Positions 6,573-14,548 of a DNA stretch of 28,683 nt are shown piece by piece. The notes beneath the pieces are model-generated. The model ran no database searches. It was not told the DNA's origin and saw only the letters and a program-made list of their open reading frames with translations. The stretch lies in contig JAEDDW010000018.1 of the NCBI GenBank assembly GCA_016293645.1, forward strand, positions 1 to 28,683, in the 5' to 3' direction. This DNA comes from Treponema sp. GTDB lineage: Bacteria > Spirochaetota > Spirochaetia > Treponematales > Treponemataceae. How positions within the stretch are numbered: position 1 is the stretch's first letter; each line of letters opens with the position of its first letter. The position numbers and the translations under genes were made by a program.

Positions 6573-7787
6573 ATGATCATTGAAAAAAGAAAATTGTTTG
6601 TCTCAGTTTTTTCTCTCGTGGTTTCCATGACTGGAATTTTCTGTTCGGAATTCAGCAGTGCTGTCGATCGCTATATCGATTCATTGGATGATGTCCATAA
6701 AATTTCACAGATGTTTCTTGTGAATATTGAAGGTAATAAAACCTATCGTTCGGCTGAGTTTTTACCCGACGGAACTCCTGTGGTCCCTGGTGGTGTTCTC
6801 CTTTTTTCCTATAACATCGCAGAGACTCCAAAGGAAATCATGGAGTTCACCAGTTCCGTTGAAAAATATTGCGTCGAAAATAATATTACAAACGCCTATG
6901 TCGCAATTGATCAGGAAGGCGGCAATGTAAACCGTCTCAGGGAAATTACATCAAGGCTTCCGTCTAATCAGAAGGTTGCGGAACATTATTCACCAGAGCA
7001 GGCAGGTGGGCTTTATTCCATTCAGGCCAAACAGATGAGAGTTCTAGGCATCAACATGAATCTAGCTCCTGTAATTGAACCTGTCATAGATTCCAACAGA
7101 GGGTTCCTTGGAAACAGAAGTTTCGGAAATGCTCCAGCATCAATTGCATACAGCATGAAATGCATTGCGGCCTATGAAAAAAATGGAGTCGCAACTGTTG
7201 TGAAGCACTTTCCAGGAAATACAAATACCGATCCCCATACAGGATTACCGGTCATAAATCTCAGTGACAGTGACTTTGAAATGTATTGTCTTGTTCCTTT
7301 CGCATTTGCCATGACCCAGGATCCTTCTGCCATTTTGATGAGCCATACAATCGTAAAAGGAAAGGATGAAAAAAGTCCTGCGTGTCTAAGTTTTTATTGG
7401 ATAAACGATGTCTTGAAGGACACACTTGGATATGAAGGCCTTGTTGTCAGCGATGATATCTTCATGGGGGCTCTTGCCGATTATGGTTATCCTCCTGAAG
7501 TTGCAGTTGTTCAGGCTGTAAAAGCCGGAACTGACATCCTCATGTTGAGTGAAAAGAAATTTCTTTATGCCGTCCAGATGCTCATTGAAAAAAAATCCAA
7601 AGACAAAATAATTGAAGAGAAAATCAATCATGCTGTGAAAAGAATCATTGAATTTAAATTGAATAAAGGTGTTCTTTCGATTGATACCAGCGGAAACATT
7701 CAGAACAAAAGCGTGCTTTCTGGAAAATCCATTGAGGAAAGGCTTGATGTTTTTTATTCCGCAAAGAAAAATGGTGACGAATTATGA
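6573..7787 (+). CDS. Glycoside hydrolase family 3, NagZ-like
   Basis: A 404-residue GH3 enzyme, probably a beta-N-acetylhexosaminidase. Motifs: AIDQEGG at 111-117, KHFPG at 211-215, DPHTGLP at 220-226 (the Asp/His dyad typical of NagZ) and VVSDDIFMGA at 291-300, whose first Asp (294) is the expected nucleophile. The usual KHFPGHGDT loop reads KHFPGNTNT here. Residues 7-24 form a hydrophobic segment after a basic start, so the enzyme is likely exported or membrane-tethered, unlike cytoplasmic E. coli NagZ. A Cys at 24 is not in a convincing lipobox. About 60 residues follow the catalytic domain. Start is coupled to the SDR stop. A role in peptidoglycan or amino-sugar turnover is inferred. Confidence 0.85.
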   Translation: MIIEKRKLFVSVFSLVVSMTGIFCSEFSSAVDRYIDSLDDVHKISQMFLVNIEGNKTYRSAEFLPDGTPVVPGGVLLFSYNIAETPKEIMEFTSSVEKYCVENNITNAYVAIDQEGGNVNRLREITSRLPSNQKVAEHYSPEQAGGLYSIQAKQMRVLGINMNLAPVIEPVIDSNRGFLGNRSFGNAPASIAYSMKCIAAYEKNGVATVVKHFPGNTNTDPHTGLPVINLSDSDFEMYCLVPFAFAMTQDPSAILMSHTIVKGKDEKSPACLSFYWINDVLKDTLGYEGLVVSDDIFMGALADYGYPPEVAVVQAVKAGTDILMLSEKKFLYAVQMLIEKKSKDKIIEEKINHAVKRIIEFKLNKGVLSIDTSGNIQNKSVLSGKSIEERLDVFYSAKKNGDEL

Positions 7788-8671
7788 AGCAGAAAAAAGA
7801 AAAACTCAGTGGCAGTGAAGGTTTTGATCAGTTCTATTCCGGAATTTTTGGTGAAAGATGGGAGCCACTGAAAAAAAGTCTTGAACCAAATTCTCTCCAT
7901 GCTGAACTCAAATTCGATGGTTGTGAGAGTTATTTTCTTGATCCTGCAAGCATAGTTTCCGCCATGTGTCTTCCTCTGAATGACAGTGAGAAAGTCCTTG
8001 ACATGTGTGCGGCTCCTGGTGGTAAGACTCTTGTTCTTGCCGGAAATCTTCCAGATTCAGCCCTTCAGTTTTCCAATGAGCGTTCTCCTCAACGAAAAGG
8101 CAGGCTTGCCAAAGTTGTAGAAGATTCCCTCCCGCTTTCAGTATCGGAAAGAGTCAAGACCAGCTGTTCTGATGCTTCCACATGGTGTCGCCGTGAATCG
8201 GAAAACTATGATTCCATTTTGCTTGATGCTCCTTGTTCCAGTGAGCGACATGTTTTGAATGATGAAAAATATCTCAATGAGTGGACTCCATCCAGAATAA
8301 AGTCCATAGCCATGGAGCAGTGGGCTTTGCTGTCCTGCGCCTATAGGCTTGCAAAACCCAACGGATACATATTGTATTCCACCTGTGCTCTGTGTCCTCA
8401 GGAAAATATAGAAATCATCAGGAAGCTGGTGAAAAAGTTTGATGATTGCATGGTTTTGGACAAAGATGCGATGAGAAAGTGTTTTCTCTCGAACTGTGAA
8501 AACTTTTCCGGCAAAATTACTGTTCCTCATGGTTTTTCTTTGGAAAAACTTTTTGAAAGTGCCGAAGTAAATGAATTTGGACTTCATATTCTGCCTGATT
8601 CTTCCGGTGGTGCCGGTCCTCTCTATTTTTGTCTGATCAAAAAGACAGAATCTTGTGTTCAAAACTTGTAA
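7784..8671 (+). CDS. RNA 5-methylcytosine methyltransferase (NSUN/RsmB-F type)
   Basis: A 295-residue SAM-dependent methyltransferase. It shows the SAM motif LDMCAAPGGKT (72-82), motif IV DAPCSSERH (149-156, Cys151) and motif VI YSTCAL (198-203, Cys201), the two cysteines used for catalysis and release. The DAPCSSERH form resembles mitochondrial NSUN3/NSUN4 more than the DAPCSGxG of RsmB/RsmF. There is neither an N-terminal NusB-like domain nor a clear PUA domain. Its ATG overlaps the stop of the GH3 gene (ATGA). The target, rRNA or tRNA, is unknown. Confidence 0.85.
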   Translation: MKQKKEKLSGSEGFDQFYSGIFGERWEPLKKSLEPNSLHAELKFDGCESYFLDPASIVSAMCLPLNDSEKVLDMCAAPGGKTLVLAGNLPDSALQFSNERSPQRKGRLAKVVEDSLPLSVSERVKTSCSDASTWCRRESENYDSILLDAPCSSERHVLNDEKYLNEWTPSRIKSIAMEQWALLSCAYRLAKPNGYILYSTCALCPQENIEIIRKLVKKFDDCMVLDKDAMRKCFLSNCENFSGKITVPHGFSLEKLFESAEVNEFGLHILPDSSGGAGPLYFCLIKKTESCVQNL

Positions 8672-8694
8672 ATGTCATTTTCTTCTATTATAAT
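8666..8694 (+). promoter_or_regulatory. Promoter of HD-GYP gene, predicted leaderless
   Basis: TTGTAA (8666-8671, overlapping the stop of the methyltransferase gene), 17-bp spacer, perfect TATAAT (8689-8694), and 6 nt to the ATG at 8701. This decides the start: an in-frame upstream start at 8629 would lie before the promoter. Confidence 0.75.
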
Positions 8695-8700
8695 TTTGGT

Positions 8701-9969
8701 ATGGAAAGTTTATCTGACAATAATGAAATCAAGCAGCGGTTGATTACAGAGATCGAGGATCAGCTTAAGGAATTCAAGGACGTCGACATCCTTCTTGAAA
8801 ATATCCTGAGCGGTGCCCGTCGTCTGGTAAATGCCGATGCAGGTTCGATCTACGAATATGATTCCAAAGAAAATAAACTCAGAATCCGATACAGCCAGAA
8901 TGATACCAAGCAGAAGGAACTTGCTCCTGGTGAAAAACTTGCATATACATCCTTCTCCTTTGTTCCGACAAAGGAATATATATCTGGATATTGTCTTCTT
9001 TCCAAAAAACCTGTGAATATCGACGATGTTTACAATATGCCTGAGTATCTTGATGAAGAAAAGAAAGAGAAAAGACCCTATGAATTCAATGAACTTTCAG
9101 ATGTAGCTACTGGCTACAGAACTCATTCCATGCTCACAATCCCTCTTGTCATGACCAACGGAAAGGTTTTGGGCGTTCTTCAGATCATCAATGCACAGGA
9201 TGAAGATGGAAATGTTGTTCCCTTTGACAAAGAATCCGAATTCTATATTTCGCAGTTTGCAGCAAAAGTAGGTTCGATTTATGAATATGCCTATCTTACA
9301 AGACAGAATATTGACAGACTTGTAAGAATGGCAGGTTTCAGAGATCCTAAGGAAACCGGATCTCACGTAGAACGGGTCTCATCCTTCTCTGTAGAAATCT
9401 ATGACCGTTATGCAACAAACAAGCATATTCCGGAGAATGAGCGTGAAAGATTCCGCGATAATCTTCGTCTTGCTTCCCGCTGCCACGATGTTGGAAAGGT
9501 TGCCGTTCCTGACAAGATTCTTAAGAAAGAAGGAATTCTTGATGATGATGAGAGAGACATCATGAAGGGGCATACCTGTGTCGGGGCACAGATTTTCTCA
9601 CCTATAGAAAATGATCTTGATAAAATGGCAAGGGATGTTTGCCTTCATCATCATGACAGATGGGATGGTGGAAACAGAGGTTATCCTGGAAACTTCAACT
9701 ATATGGACTATATTCCGGCTACGAAAATGCCTCATGAATTGGCTCAGGCCCTTGTAGGTGAGGATATTCCTCTTGCTGCCAGAATAGTATCTTTGGCTGA
9801 CGTCTATGACGCTTTGAGACATAAAAGATGCTACAAGGATGAATGGACTGTTGATGATACGTTCAATGAAATTCTTTCGCAGAAAGGAAAACAGTTTGAT
9901 CCGGATTTAGTTGATGCTTTCATGCAGATCAAGGATCGTCTTGAAGATATCAATAAGGCTATAAGTTAA
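8701..9969 (+). CDS. GAF + HD-GYP cyclic-di-GMP phosphodiesterase
   Basis: A 422-residue protein. A GAF sensor domain covers about 25-200, followed by an HD-GYP domain from about 205 on, the type that hydrolyses cyclic di-GMP. Metal and catalytic residues are visible: HVERV at 222-226, CHDVGK at 261-266 (the HD pair), GH at 290-291, HHH at 316-318, GYP at 327-329 and LADVYDAL at 365-372. The block usually spaced HHExxDGxGYP is HHHDRWDGGNRGYP, with extra residues. A further stretch of roughly 15-20 residues before the GEDIPLAARI segment is also unusual. No membrane segment is seen, so it should sense a cytosolic signal. Transcribed from its own promoter. Confidence 0.9.
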   Translation: MESLSDNNEIKQRLITEIEDQLKEFKDVDILLENILSGARRLVNADAGSIYEYDSKENKLRIRYSQNDTKQKELAPGEKLAYTSFSFVPTKEYISGYCLLSKKPVNIDDVYNMPEYLDEEKKEKRPYEFNELSDVATGYRTHSMLTIPLVMTNGKVLGVLQIINAQDEDGNVVPFDKESEFYISQFAAKVGSIYEYAYLTRQNIDRLVRMAGFRDPKETGSHVERVSSFSVEIYDRYATNKHIPENERERFRDNLRLASRCHDVGKVAVPDKILKKEGILDDDERDIMKGHTCVGAQIFSPIENDLDKMARDVCLHHHDRWDGGNRGYPGNFNYMDYIPATKMPHELAQALVGEDIPLAARIVSLADVYDALRHKRCYKDEWTVDDTFNEILSQKGKQFDPDLVDAFMQIKDRLEDINKAIS

Positions 9970-9986
9970 GAAAGAATCCATGAAAA

Positions 9987-10451
9987 TTAATTGCTTGAGT
10001 TGGATTTCTGATCAATCAGGCTGTTGAATGAGCTTGAGAATTCACCAATGCTTTTTTTGCCTGCTGATCTGAATCCGGCTCCATTGGAGATTCCAAGGCT
10101 CTTCATTTGAAGGCTGAGTTTTCTTTGTTCCAGAAGTTCTTCAATGTTTTCAGCTGTGAAAATTCTTCCCATATCATTTAAAACTACGATTTTTTTATCA
10201 ATCAATCTTTTTGCAAGAATCAGGTCTCTTGTAACTGCAACATCATCCCCAGATGAATTTTCAACTATGTAATTGTCTGCGGAATCTTTTGAACTGTCAC
10301 ATACAATCATGGTGAATGAAACATTTTCTGTTGCTATTGGAATATTTCTGTTTGCAACAATCTTTACGTCTATGGAATTTCTTTTACATGACTTGAGGAT
10401 GATTTTTCTAGCCTCTTTGTCGCAGTTGTCACCATCAACAAAAACTGTCAT
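9987..10451 (-). CDS. DUF188/UPF0178 (YaiI/YqxD) family protein
   Basis: A 154-residue member of a conserved family of unknown function with a PIN/NYN-like nuclease fold. Recognisable parts are VFVDGDNCDKEAR at the start (normally VDADACP), SADNYIVENSSGDDVAVTRDLILAKRLI in the middle, and the conserved ER-type LLEQRKL and GxRSAGKKS..F end. The final proline of the VDADACP motif is missing. The ATG overlaps the zapA stop (ATGA), making it the last gene of the infC operon. RNA processing is a guess based only on the fold. Confidence 0.8.
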   Translation of the reverse strand: MTVFVDGDNCDKEARKIILKSCKRNSIDVKIVANRNIPIATENVSFTMIVCDSSKDSADNYIVENSSGDDVAVTRDLILAKRLIDKKIVVLNDMGRIFTAENIEELLEQRKLSLQMKSLGISNGAGFRSAGKKSIGEFSSSFNSLIDQKSNSSN

Positions 10452-10753
10452 TCGTCAAGAACTCCGCTTATTTTTTCAATCATGTTCATTGTTATGCGCT
10501 CTGCTTTTTCTTCATCTTCTGAACTGAGCTCTCTGGAAAGTTTAATTGATTTTTGTTTCTCTTTATACAATTCGTCAACGAGGGTAATGCCTGCAAGAAT
10601 GCTTATTTTTAAAGGATCCGAAATTCCTGCGCTTTTCTTGATTGAATCAGTGATTGCTTTATAGTATGAGGAGAGTTTCAGTAGATACTCATCATCTTCC
10701 GATGCGTTTGCTGAAAATGAGGTACCTAGAATATCAAGCTGGATTTTTCCCAC
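10448..10753 (-). CDS. zapA: Cell division protein ZapA
   Basis: A 101-residue ZapA-type protein, which bundles FtsZ filaments at the division site. The N-terminal strand pattern GKIQLDILGTSFSANASEDDE followed by YLLKLSSYYK is typical, as is the helix DPLKISILAGITLVDELYK leading into a C-terminal coiled coil. The start is GTG with a weak GGCGG upstream. Moving the start downstream would remove the first strand of the fold. It lies 15 bases after the coiled-coil gene and overlaps the DUF188 gene by 4. Confidence 0.8.
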   Translation of the reverse strand: MGKIQLDILGTSFSANASEDDEYLLKLSSYYKAITDSIKKSAGISDPLKISILAGITLVDELYKEKQKSIKLSRELSSEDEEKAERITMNMIEKISGVLDE

Positions 10754-10768
10754 GGCAATACCGCCAGA

Positions 10769-11359
10769 TCAGAAAATGTCAAATTGACCGTCAAGTGCGG
10801 ATGGGGAAGGGGTATTTTCCTCTTCTTCCTCTATAGAGAATGAATTCTTGAGTGCTTCCTGTTCTTCTGCTGAATTTTCGAAAACCTGAGGTTGTGAAAC
10901 TGTCGCTGTGCTGTTTTCTGCTGTCACGGTCTTATGAAGGAGACCTGAATTTTCTTCGCTCTGCGTTTCCTGTTCGTATACGAAAGGATCTTCAGTCTGT
11001 TCAGGAATATTGGACTCCGAAACTTCTGGTTCGGAAATGAAATATTCTGAAGCTTCTGCTGTGGAAGAAGATTCCTGTGCAGAAGACTGACCGTCTGAAC
11101 TGTTAAGAATTGAATCCTCAACGGAATCAAGACGGTCAATGGTTTTAAGTATGCTTTCCTCGATCCTGCTCTGGGCTGCTTCAAGTGTAGAAACCAACTC
11201 CGTCTTTTCAGAAACCGCTTTTGTAAGCTCTGCGCATTTGCTACGCAAAGCATCGTTTTCCGATTCAAGCTGCGAGATTCTGTCAGTCATTGAACTGATT
11301 TTCTCAACAGCGGATTCTACCTTTTCCTGCAGGAGCAAAACCTGATCGAGTGTAATCAT
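10769..11359 (-). CDS. Coiled-coil acidic protein, candidate division partner
   Basis: I do not recognise this 196-residue protein. The first 85 residues are a heptad-rich coiled coil starting ITLDQVLLLQEKVES and including LESENDALRSKCAEL, reminiscent of ZapB- or FlxA-like leucine-zipper proteins. The rest is low-complexity, rich in Glu, Ser, Gln and Pro, and ends PSPSALDGQFDIF. No signal peptide or membrane segment is visible. It starts 4 bases after the rplT stop and is followed by zapA, so translation is probably coupled. A role with ZapA at the division ring is inferred from position and coiled coil only. Confidence 0.65.
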   Translation of the reverse strand: MITLDQVLLLQEKVESAVEKISSMTDRISQLESENDALRSKCAELTKAVSEKTELVSTLEAAQSRIEESILKTIDRLDSVEDSILNSSDGQSSAQESSSTAEASEYFISEPEVSESNIPEQTEDPFVYEQETQSEENSGLLHKTVTAENSTATVSQPQVFENSAEEQEALKNSFSIEEEEENTPSPSALDGQFDIF

Positions 11360-11363
11360 AGAC

Positions 11364-11720
11364 TTATGCCTTTACTGCGTTCTTTGCTACTTCAACAACA
11401 GCCTTGAATGCAACTGGATCTTCGATAGCCATGTTGCTCAATGCCTTGCGGTTGAGTGTAACGCCAGCCTTTGAAAGACCGTCGATAAAGCGGCTGTATG
11501 ACATACCTTCAGCGCGAACTGCTGCGTTGATACGAGCAATCCAAAGTGAACGATAGTCACGCTTCTTAAGCTTGCGTCCTGAATATGAATGGTCAAGTGC
11601 CTTAACAACAGCGTCTTTAGCTGCCTTGTAGTTTGACTTTCTGTCGCCCTTGAAACCCTTAGCGAGCTTCAAAATCTTAATACGGCGATTCTTTCTTTTT
11701 GATCCGTCAATAGCTCTCAT
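11364..11720 (-). CDS. rplT: Ribosomal protein L20
   Basis: 118 residues, normal length for bL20. The conserved start region (KRKNRRIKILKLAKGFKGDRK), the DYRSLWIARINAAVR segment and SRFIDGLSKAGVTLNRKAL near the C-terminus are all present. GGAG precedes the ATG at a normal distance. It follows rpmI by 15 bases in the usual infC-rpmI-rplT order; in other bacteria L20 represses this operon, but I see no clear L20 binding structure here. Confidence 0.98.
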   Translation of the reverse strand: MRAIDGSKRKNRRIKILKLAKGFKGDRKSNYKAAKDAVVKALDHSYSGRKLKKRDYRSLWIARINAAVRAEGMSYSRFIDGLSKAGVTLNRKALSNMAIEDPVAFKAVVEVAKNAVKA

Positions 11721-11735
11721 TTCTTACTCCTAAAA

Positions 11736-11936
11736 TCAACCGTATGGAAGAAGCTGCTTACGAACTGATGCAGCTGAATCTTCTGAAAGAACTCCGGCAT
11801 GGCGAAGGTTCATCTTTCTCTTTGGTGATCTCTTTGTCAAAATATGACGAAGATTCATTTTCTTGTACTTTACTTTTCCAGTACCTGTCAAATGAAAGCG
11901 CTTTGCAGCAGCCTTCTTTGTTTTCATCTTAGGCAT
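11736..11936 (-). CDS. rpmI: Ribosomal protein L35
   Basis: 66 residues, typical for bL35. It begins MPKMKTKKAAAKRF and contains the GTGKVKYKKMNLRHILTKRS block. GAGGT lies upstream of the ATG. It sits between infC and rplT as in most bacteria. Confidence 0.97.
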   Translation of the reverse strand: MPKMKTKKAAAKRFHLTGTGKVKYKKMNLRHILTKRSPKRKMNLRHAGVLSEDSAASVRKQLLPYG

Positions 11937-11951
11937 GATATTACCTCGTGT

Positions 11952-12551
11952 TTAGTCTTGCTGATCGTTGTCTTTTTCTGCAGCCTCAGCTTCCGCAGCA
12001 GCTTCCTTAGAAGCAGGTTTCTGTTTGGCTTTTGAAACTTTTGATCCCAATGTCATTGACATGAAACGGCCTTCCATAGCGGCAGGCTTTTCAATTGCAT
12101 AGGAACCTTCTTCAAGCCTCTTTTCAACCTCTTTCAGGACGTCAAAACCGAGTTCAGTATGGGCAAGCTCACGTCCGCGGAAACGGATTGTAACCTTTAC
12201 CTTGCTGCCTTCGTTCAAGAATTCCTGAACATGCTTTGCTTTCGTGTCAAGGTCGCCTGAGCCGATCTTTGGCTGCATGCGAATTTCCTTAAGCTTAAGT
12301 ACTTTCTGGTTCTTCTTGGAGTCACGGAGTTTTTTCTCCTGTTCGAACTTGTACTTTCCGAAATTCAGTATCTTACAAACTGGTGGATTTGCATTTGGCG
12401 AAACTTCAACCAGGTCGAGATCCAGGTCTCTTGCCATTCTGAGTGCTTCGATAGTAGGAACAATGCCTTTCTGTTCACCTTCATCGTCAATTAATCTGAC
12501 CTCACGCACGCGAATCTGTTCGTTTACGCGCATACCTTTATTGTCTGCCAA
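11952..12551 (-). CDS. infC: Translation initiation factor IF-3, rare TTG start
   Basis: A 199-residue IF-3. The N-terminal domain starts RVNEQIRVREVRLID, the linker is KYKFEQEKKLRDSKKNQKV, and the C-terminal domain contains IRMQPKIGSGDLDTKAKH and IRFRGRELAH. A tail of about 25 Ala/Glu/Lys residues extends past the usual end. The best start is TTG, with a perfect AGGAGG (12561-12556) 4 nt upstream. The first ATG, six codons further on, has no such site. A weak start codon fits the known autocontrol of infC, where IF-3 rejects its own non-standard start. First gene of an operon reaching the DUF188 gene. Confidence 0.95.
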   Translation of the reverse strand: MADNKGMRVNEQIRVREVRLIDDEGEQKGIVPTIEALRMARDLDLDLVEVSPNANPPVCKILNFGKYKFEQEKKLRDSKKNQKVLKLKEIRMQPKIGSGDLDTKAKHVQEFLNEGSKVKVTIRFRGRELAHTELGFDVLKEVEKRLEEGSYAIEKPAAMEGRFMSMTLGSKVSKAKQKPASKEAAAEAEAAEKDNDQQD

Positions 12552-12562
12552 TTATCCTCCTA

Positions 12563-12622
12563 GAGTATAATAATACTCATAGCATGAACAATATAGTATC
12601 AGAAATCAATTACTGTTGTCTA
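12563..12622 (-). promoter_or_regulatory. infC promoter region with 16-bp palindrome
   Basis: Two candidate promoters on the minus strand: TAGACA (12622-12617), 18 bp, TACTAT (12598-12593); and TTGTTC (12591-12586), 16 bp, TATACT (12569-12564). The second would leave almost no leader before the ribosome binding site, so the first is more likely. Just upstream of AGGAGG is the perfect inverted repeat GAGTAT-AATA-ATACTC (12563-12578), a possible operator or leader hairpin. Confidence 0.4.
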
Positions 12623-13259
12623 GTGAATTTTCGTTTTTATAGGAAAATTTATAAATAAAATAGGCCGGTAGTGCCATCAGAACAGTTGCAATCATTGGTA
12701 TGATCACGGCTGTTTTCAGGAACCATAACGAAATCATGGCTGGCTGAACCAAAAGGGTGGTTGCGGCTCCCATGAGGGCTGTTATTGTTCCGCCTGTATT
12801 TTTTTCTTCAAAATTCAGCACTGATATTTTTAGAAATGCGCTGAATGCCAGGATTGTTTCTATTATCAGGATAGGGTTTACAAAAAGCATGAAGAATGTC
12901 TTTTTTTCGCCCAGAGCAATTGTTGTATATGGAGTGAATACTGCATAGAAAGATGTTAAAAGCGGAACTACAAGAACTGCCTTGTCTTTGAGGCTGCCTT
13001 TTGAGAGGAAAAATGAAGCCGCTGTGATCAATACCGACGGAACAACTGTGAATGCAATGTTATGTATGAATACCGATGCAAAACTGAACTCCGGATTGTA
13101 TTCCATGTTTATGAAAAATTCACGGAAAATGGAAGTGATGAGAGCGATGAAAAATCCAGCGGATGAAGGCAGTAATGCTTCCTTTGGTTTGTATCCGCTT
13201 TCGTGGAAGAAGATGCTGAAAGTCGCAAACGGTATAATAAATAGTAAAAAAAAGTACAT
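12606..13259 (-). CDS. Hypothetical 7-TM membrane protein
   Basis: I do not recognise the family. The 217-residue protein is almost wholly hydrophobic, with about seven membrane segments separated by short loops (for example EKKT and KISVLNFEEKNTGG) and a lysine/asparagine-rich C-terminal tail. I chose the ATG at 13259 because AAGGATAAGGA precedes it and the first membrane helix starts at once. A longer frame from 13313 would add 18 polar residues and run into the fba terminator. It lies between fba and infC on the same strand; the terminator after fba suggests separate expression, though I see no convincing promoter. Confidence 0.65.
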   Translation of the reverse strand: MYFFLLFIIPFATFSIFFHESGYKPKEALLPSSAGFFIALITSIFREFFINMEYNPEFSFASVFIHNIAFTVVPSVLITAASFFLSKGSLKDKAVLVVPLLTSFYAVFTPYTTIALGEKKTFFMLFVNPILIIETILAFSAFLKISVLNFEEKNTGGTITALMGAATTLLVQPAMISLWFLKTAVIIPMIATVLMALPAYFIYKFSYKNENSLDNSN

Positions 13260-13291
13260 TTCCTTATCCTTTTCCTGGGAGTGGCCCATAT

Positions 13292-13326
13292 AAAAAACAC
13301 CGCATGAAGTCAATCACACGGTGTTT
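13292..13326 (-). terminator. Rho-independent terminator after fba
   Basis: On the minus strand AAACACCG (13326-13319) and CGGTGTTT (13302-13295) form an 8-bp stem with a 16-nt loop, continuing into a run of T (A on the plus strand at 13292-13297). It is 40 bases after the fba stop. Confidence 0.7.
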
Positions 13327-13365
13327 CTTATGGTTGTCTGCCGAACTTAACGGTCAGTACAAAAA

Positions 13366-14367
13366 TTAGTCGTCAAGGTGACCTGCTGAACCGAGAACTT
13401 CGATGTTCTTGCGTGAGTACATCTTAACGAGTTCGTCGCGAGCTGGTGCAAGGTACTGGCGTGGGTCGAAGTCGCCTGGATTTTCAGCAAGGTGCTTGCG
13501 GATTGCTGCTGTCATGGCAAGGCGTCCGTCAGAGTCGATGTTGATCTTGCAAACTGCAGACTTAGCAGCCTTGCGGAGCTGTTCTTCTGGGATACCAACT
13601 GAGTCTGGAATCTTTCCGCCGAATTCTTCGATCTGGCGAACATAGTTCATTGGAACTGAAGAAGATCCGTGGAGTACGATTGGGAATCCAGGGATTTTCT
13701 TTTCAATTGCTTCAAGAACATTAAATGCTAGTGGAGGAGGTGTAAGAACGCCATCTGCTGAACGTGTACACTGTTCTGGTGTGAACTTGCAGCGACCGTG
13801 AGAAGTACCGATAGAAATTGCAAGTGAATCACATCCGGTTTTCTTAACAAAGTCTTCAACTTCTTCTGGTTTTGTGTACTTTGATTCTTCTGCTGCAACG
13901 TCATCTTCAACGCCGCCGAGAACACCAAGTTCTGCTTCAACTGTTACGTCGTGAGCGTGTGCGTATTCTACAACTTTCTTTGTGAGTGCTACGTTTTCAT
14001 CATATGGAAGAGCTGAACCGTCGATCATTACAGATGAGAATCCGTTGTCGATACAATCCTTTGCTACTTCAAAGTTTGGACCGTGATCAAGGTGAAGAAC
14101 GATCTGTGGCTTTTTGCAACCGAGTTCCTTAGCATATTCAACAGCACCCTGAGCCATGTAGCGGAGGAGTGTTCCGTTTGCGTAAGCACGTGCACCCTTT
14201 GAAACCTGAAGGATTACAGGTGACTTTGTTTCAACTGCAGCGCGGATGATAGCCTGCATCTGTTCCATGTTGTTGAAATTGTAAGCAGGGATTGCATAAC
14301 CGCCTTTGATAGCCTTTGCAAACATTTCCTTTGTGTTTACAAGACCAAGTTCCTTGTAAGATACCAT
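13366..14367 (-). CDS. fba: Class II fructose-bisphosphate aldolase
   Basis: A 333-residue zinc aldolase that splits fructose 1,6-bisphosphate in glycolysis. Zinc and catalytic blocks are seen: HLDHG (about 92-96), the SSVMIDGS strand, a VEAELGVLGG segment, GTSHG and VLHGSSSVP, then NIDSDGR near the end. The frame is open to 14394, but the ATG at 14367 has AAGGAG 6-7 nt upstream and begins VSYKELGLVN as in related aldolases. It is divergent from the flaA pair across a 238-bp intergenic region. I recall the same neighbourhood in T. pallidum. It ends at a clear terminator. Confidence 0.95.
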   Translation of the reverse strand: MVSYKELGLVNTKEMFAKAIKGGYAIPAYNFNNMEQMQAIIRAAVETKSPVILQVSKGARAYANGTLLRYMAQGAVEYAKELGCKKPQIVLHLDHGPNFEVAKDCIDNGFSSVMIDGSALPYDENVALTKKVVEYAHAHDVTVEAELGVLGGVEDDVAAEESKYTKPEEVEDFVKKTGCDSLAISIGTSHGRCKFTPEQCTRSADGVLTPPPLAFNVLEAIEKKIPGFPIVLHGSSSVPMNYVRQIEEFGGKIPDSVGIPEEQLRKAAKSAVCKINIDSDGRLAMTAAIRKHLAENPGDFDPRQYLAPARDELVKMYSRKNIEVLGSAGHLDD

Positions 14368-14418
14368 AATTAGCTCCTTGTATTTACTTTCCAATAGTAG
14401 AAAGAATAATTTGCATTA

Positions 14419-14447
14419 AAGATAAAACATTTGACGCTTAAATTCAA
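14419..14447 (-). promoter_or_regulatory. Candidate fba promoter
   Basis: On the minus strand TTGAAT (14447-14442), 17-bp spacer, TATCTT (14424-14419), giving a leader of about 45 nt before the fba ATG. It matches consensus only moderately. Confidence 0.4.
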
Positions 14448-14490
14448 GATGAAAAAAAGCATCGGCCTGCTGAATAATTCTACAAATCAT

Positions 14491-14519
14491 TTGACAAAAC
14501 GGAAATGTGTAAATATAAT
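14491..14519 (+). promoter_or_regulatory. Perfect-consensus sigma-70 promoter of flaA pair
   Basis: TTGACA (14491-14496), exactly 17 bp, TATAAT (14514-14519): all twelve consensus bases match. Predicted start is near 14526, giving a leader of about 80 nt that opens with a small inverted repeat CTGATT/AATCAG (14524-14529, 14542-14547). Confidence 0.85.
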
Positions 14520-14548
14520 TATTCTGATTTAGTTGATTTTTAATCAGT

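Noticed and set aside
8138..8662. 174-codon minus-strand frame opposite the methyltransferase
   Set aside because: Fully antisense to conserved motifs IV and VI of the methyltransferase; no domain and no start signal.
8629..8700. Upstream extension of the HD-GYP protein by 24 codons
   Set aside because: The added codons overlap the previous gene and contain the -35 and -10 boxes; the ATG at 8701 fits the leaderless pattern.
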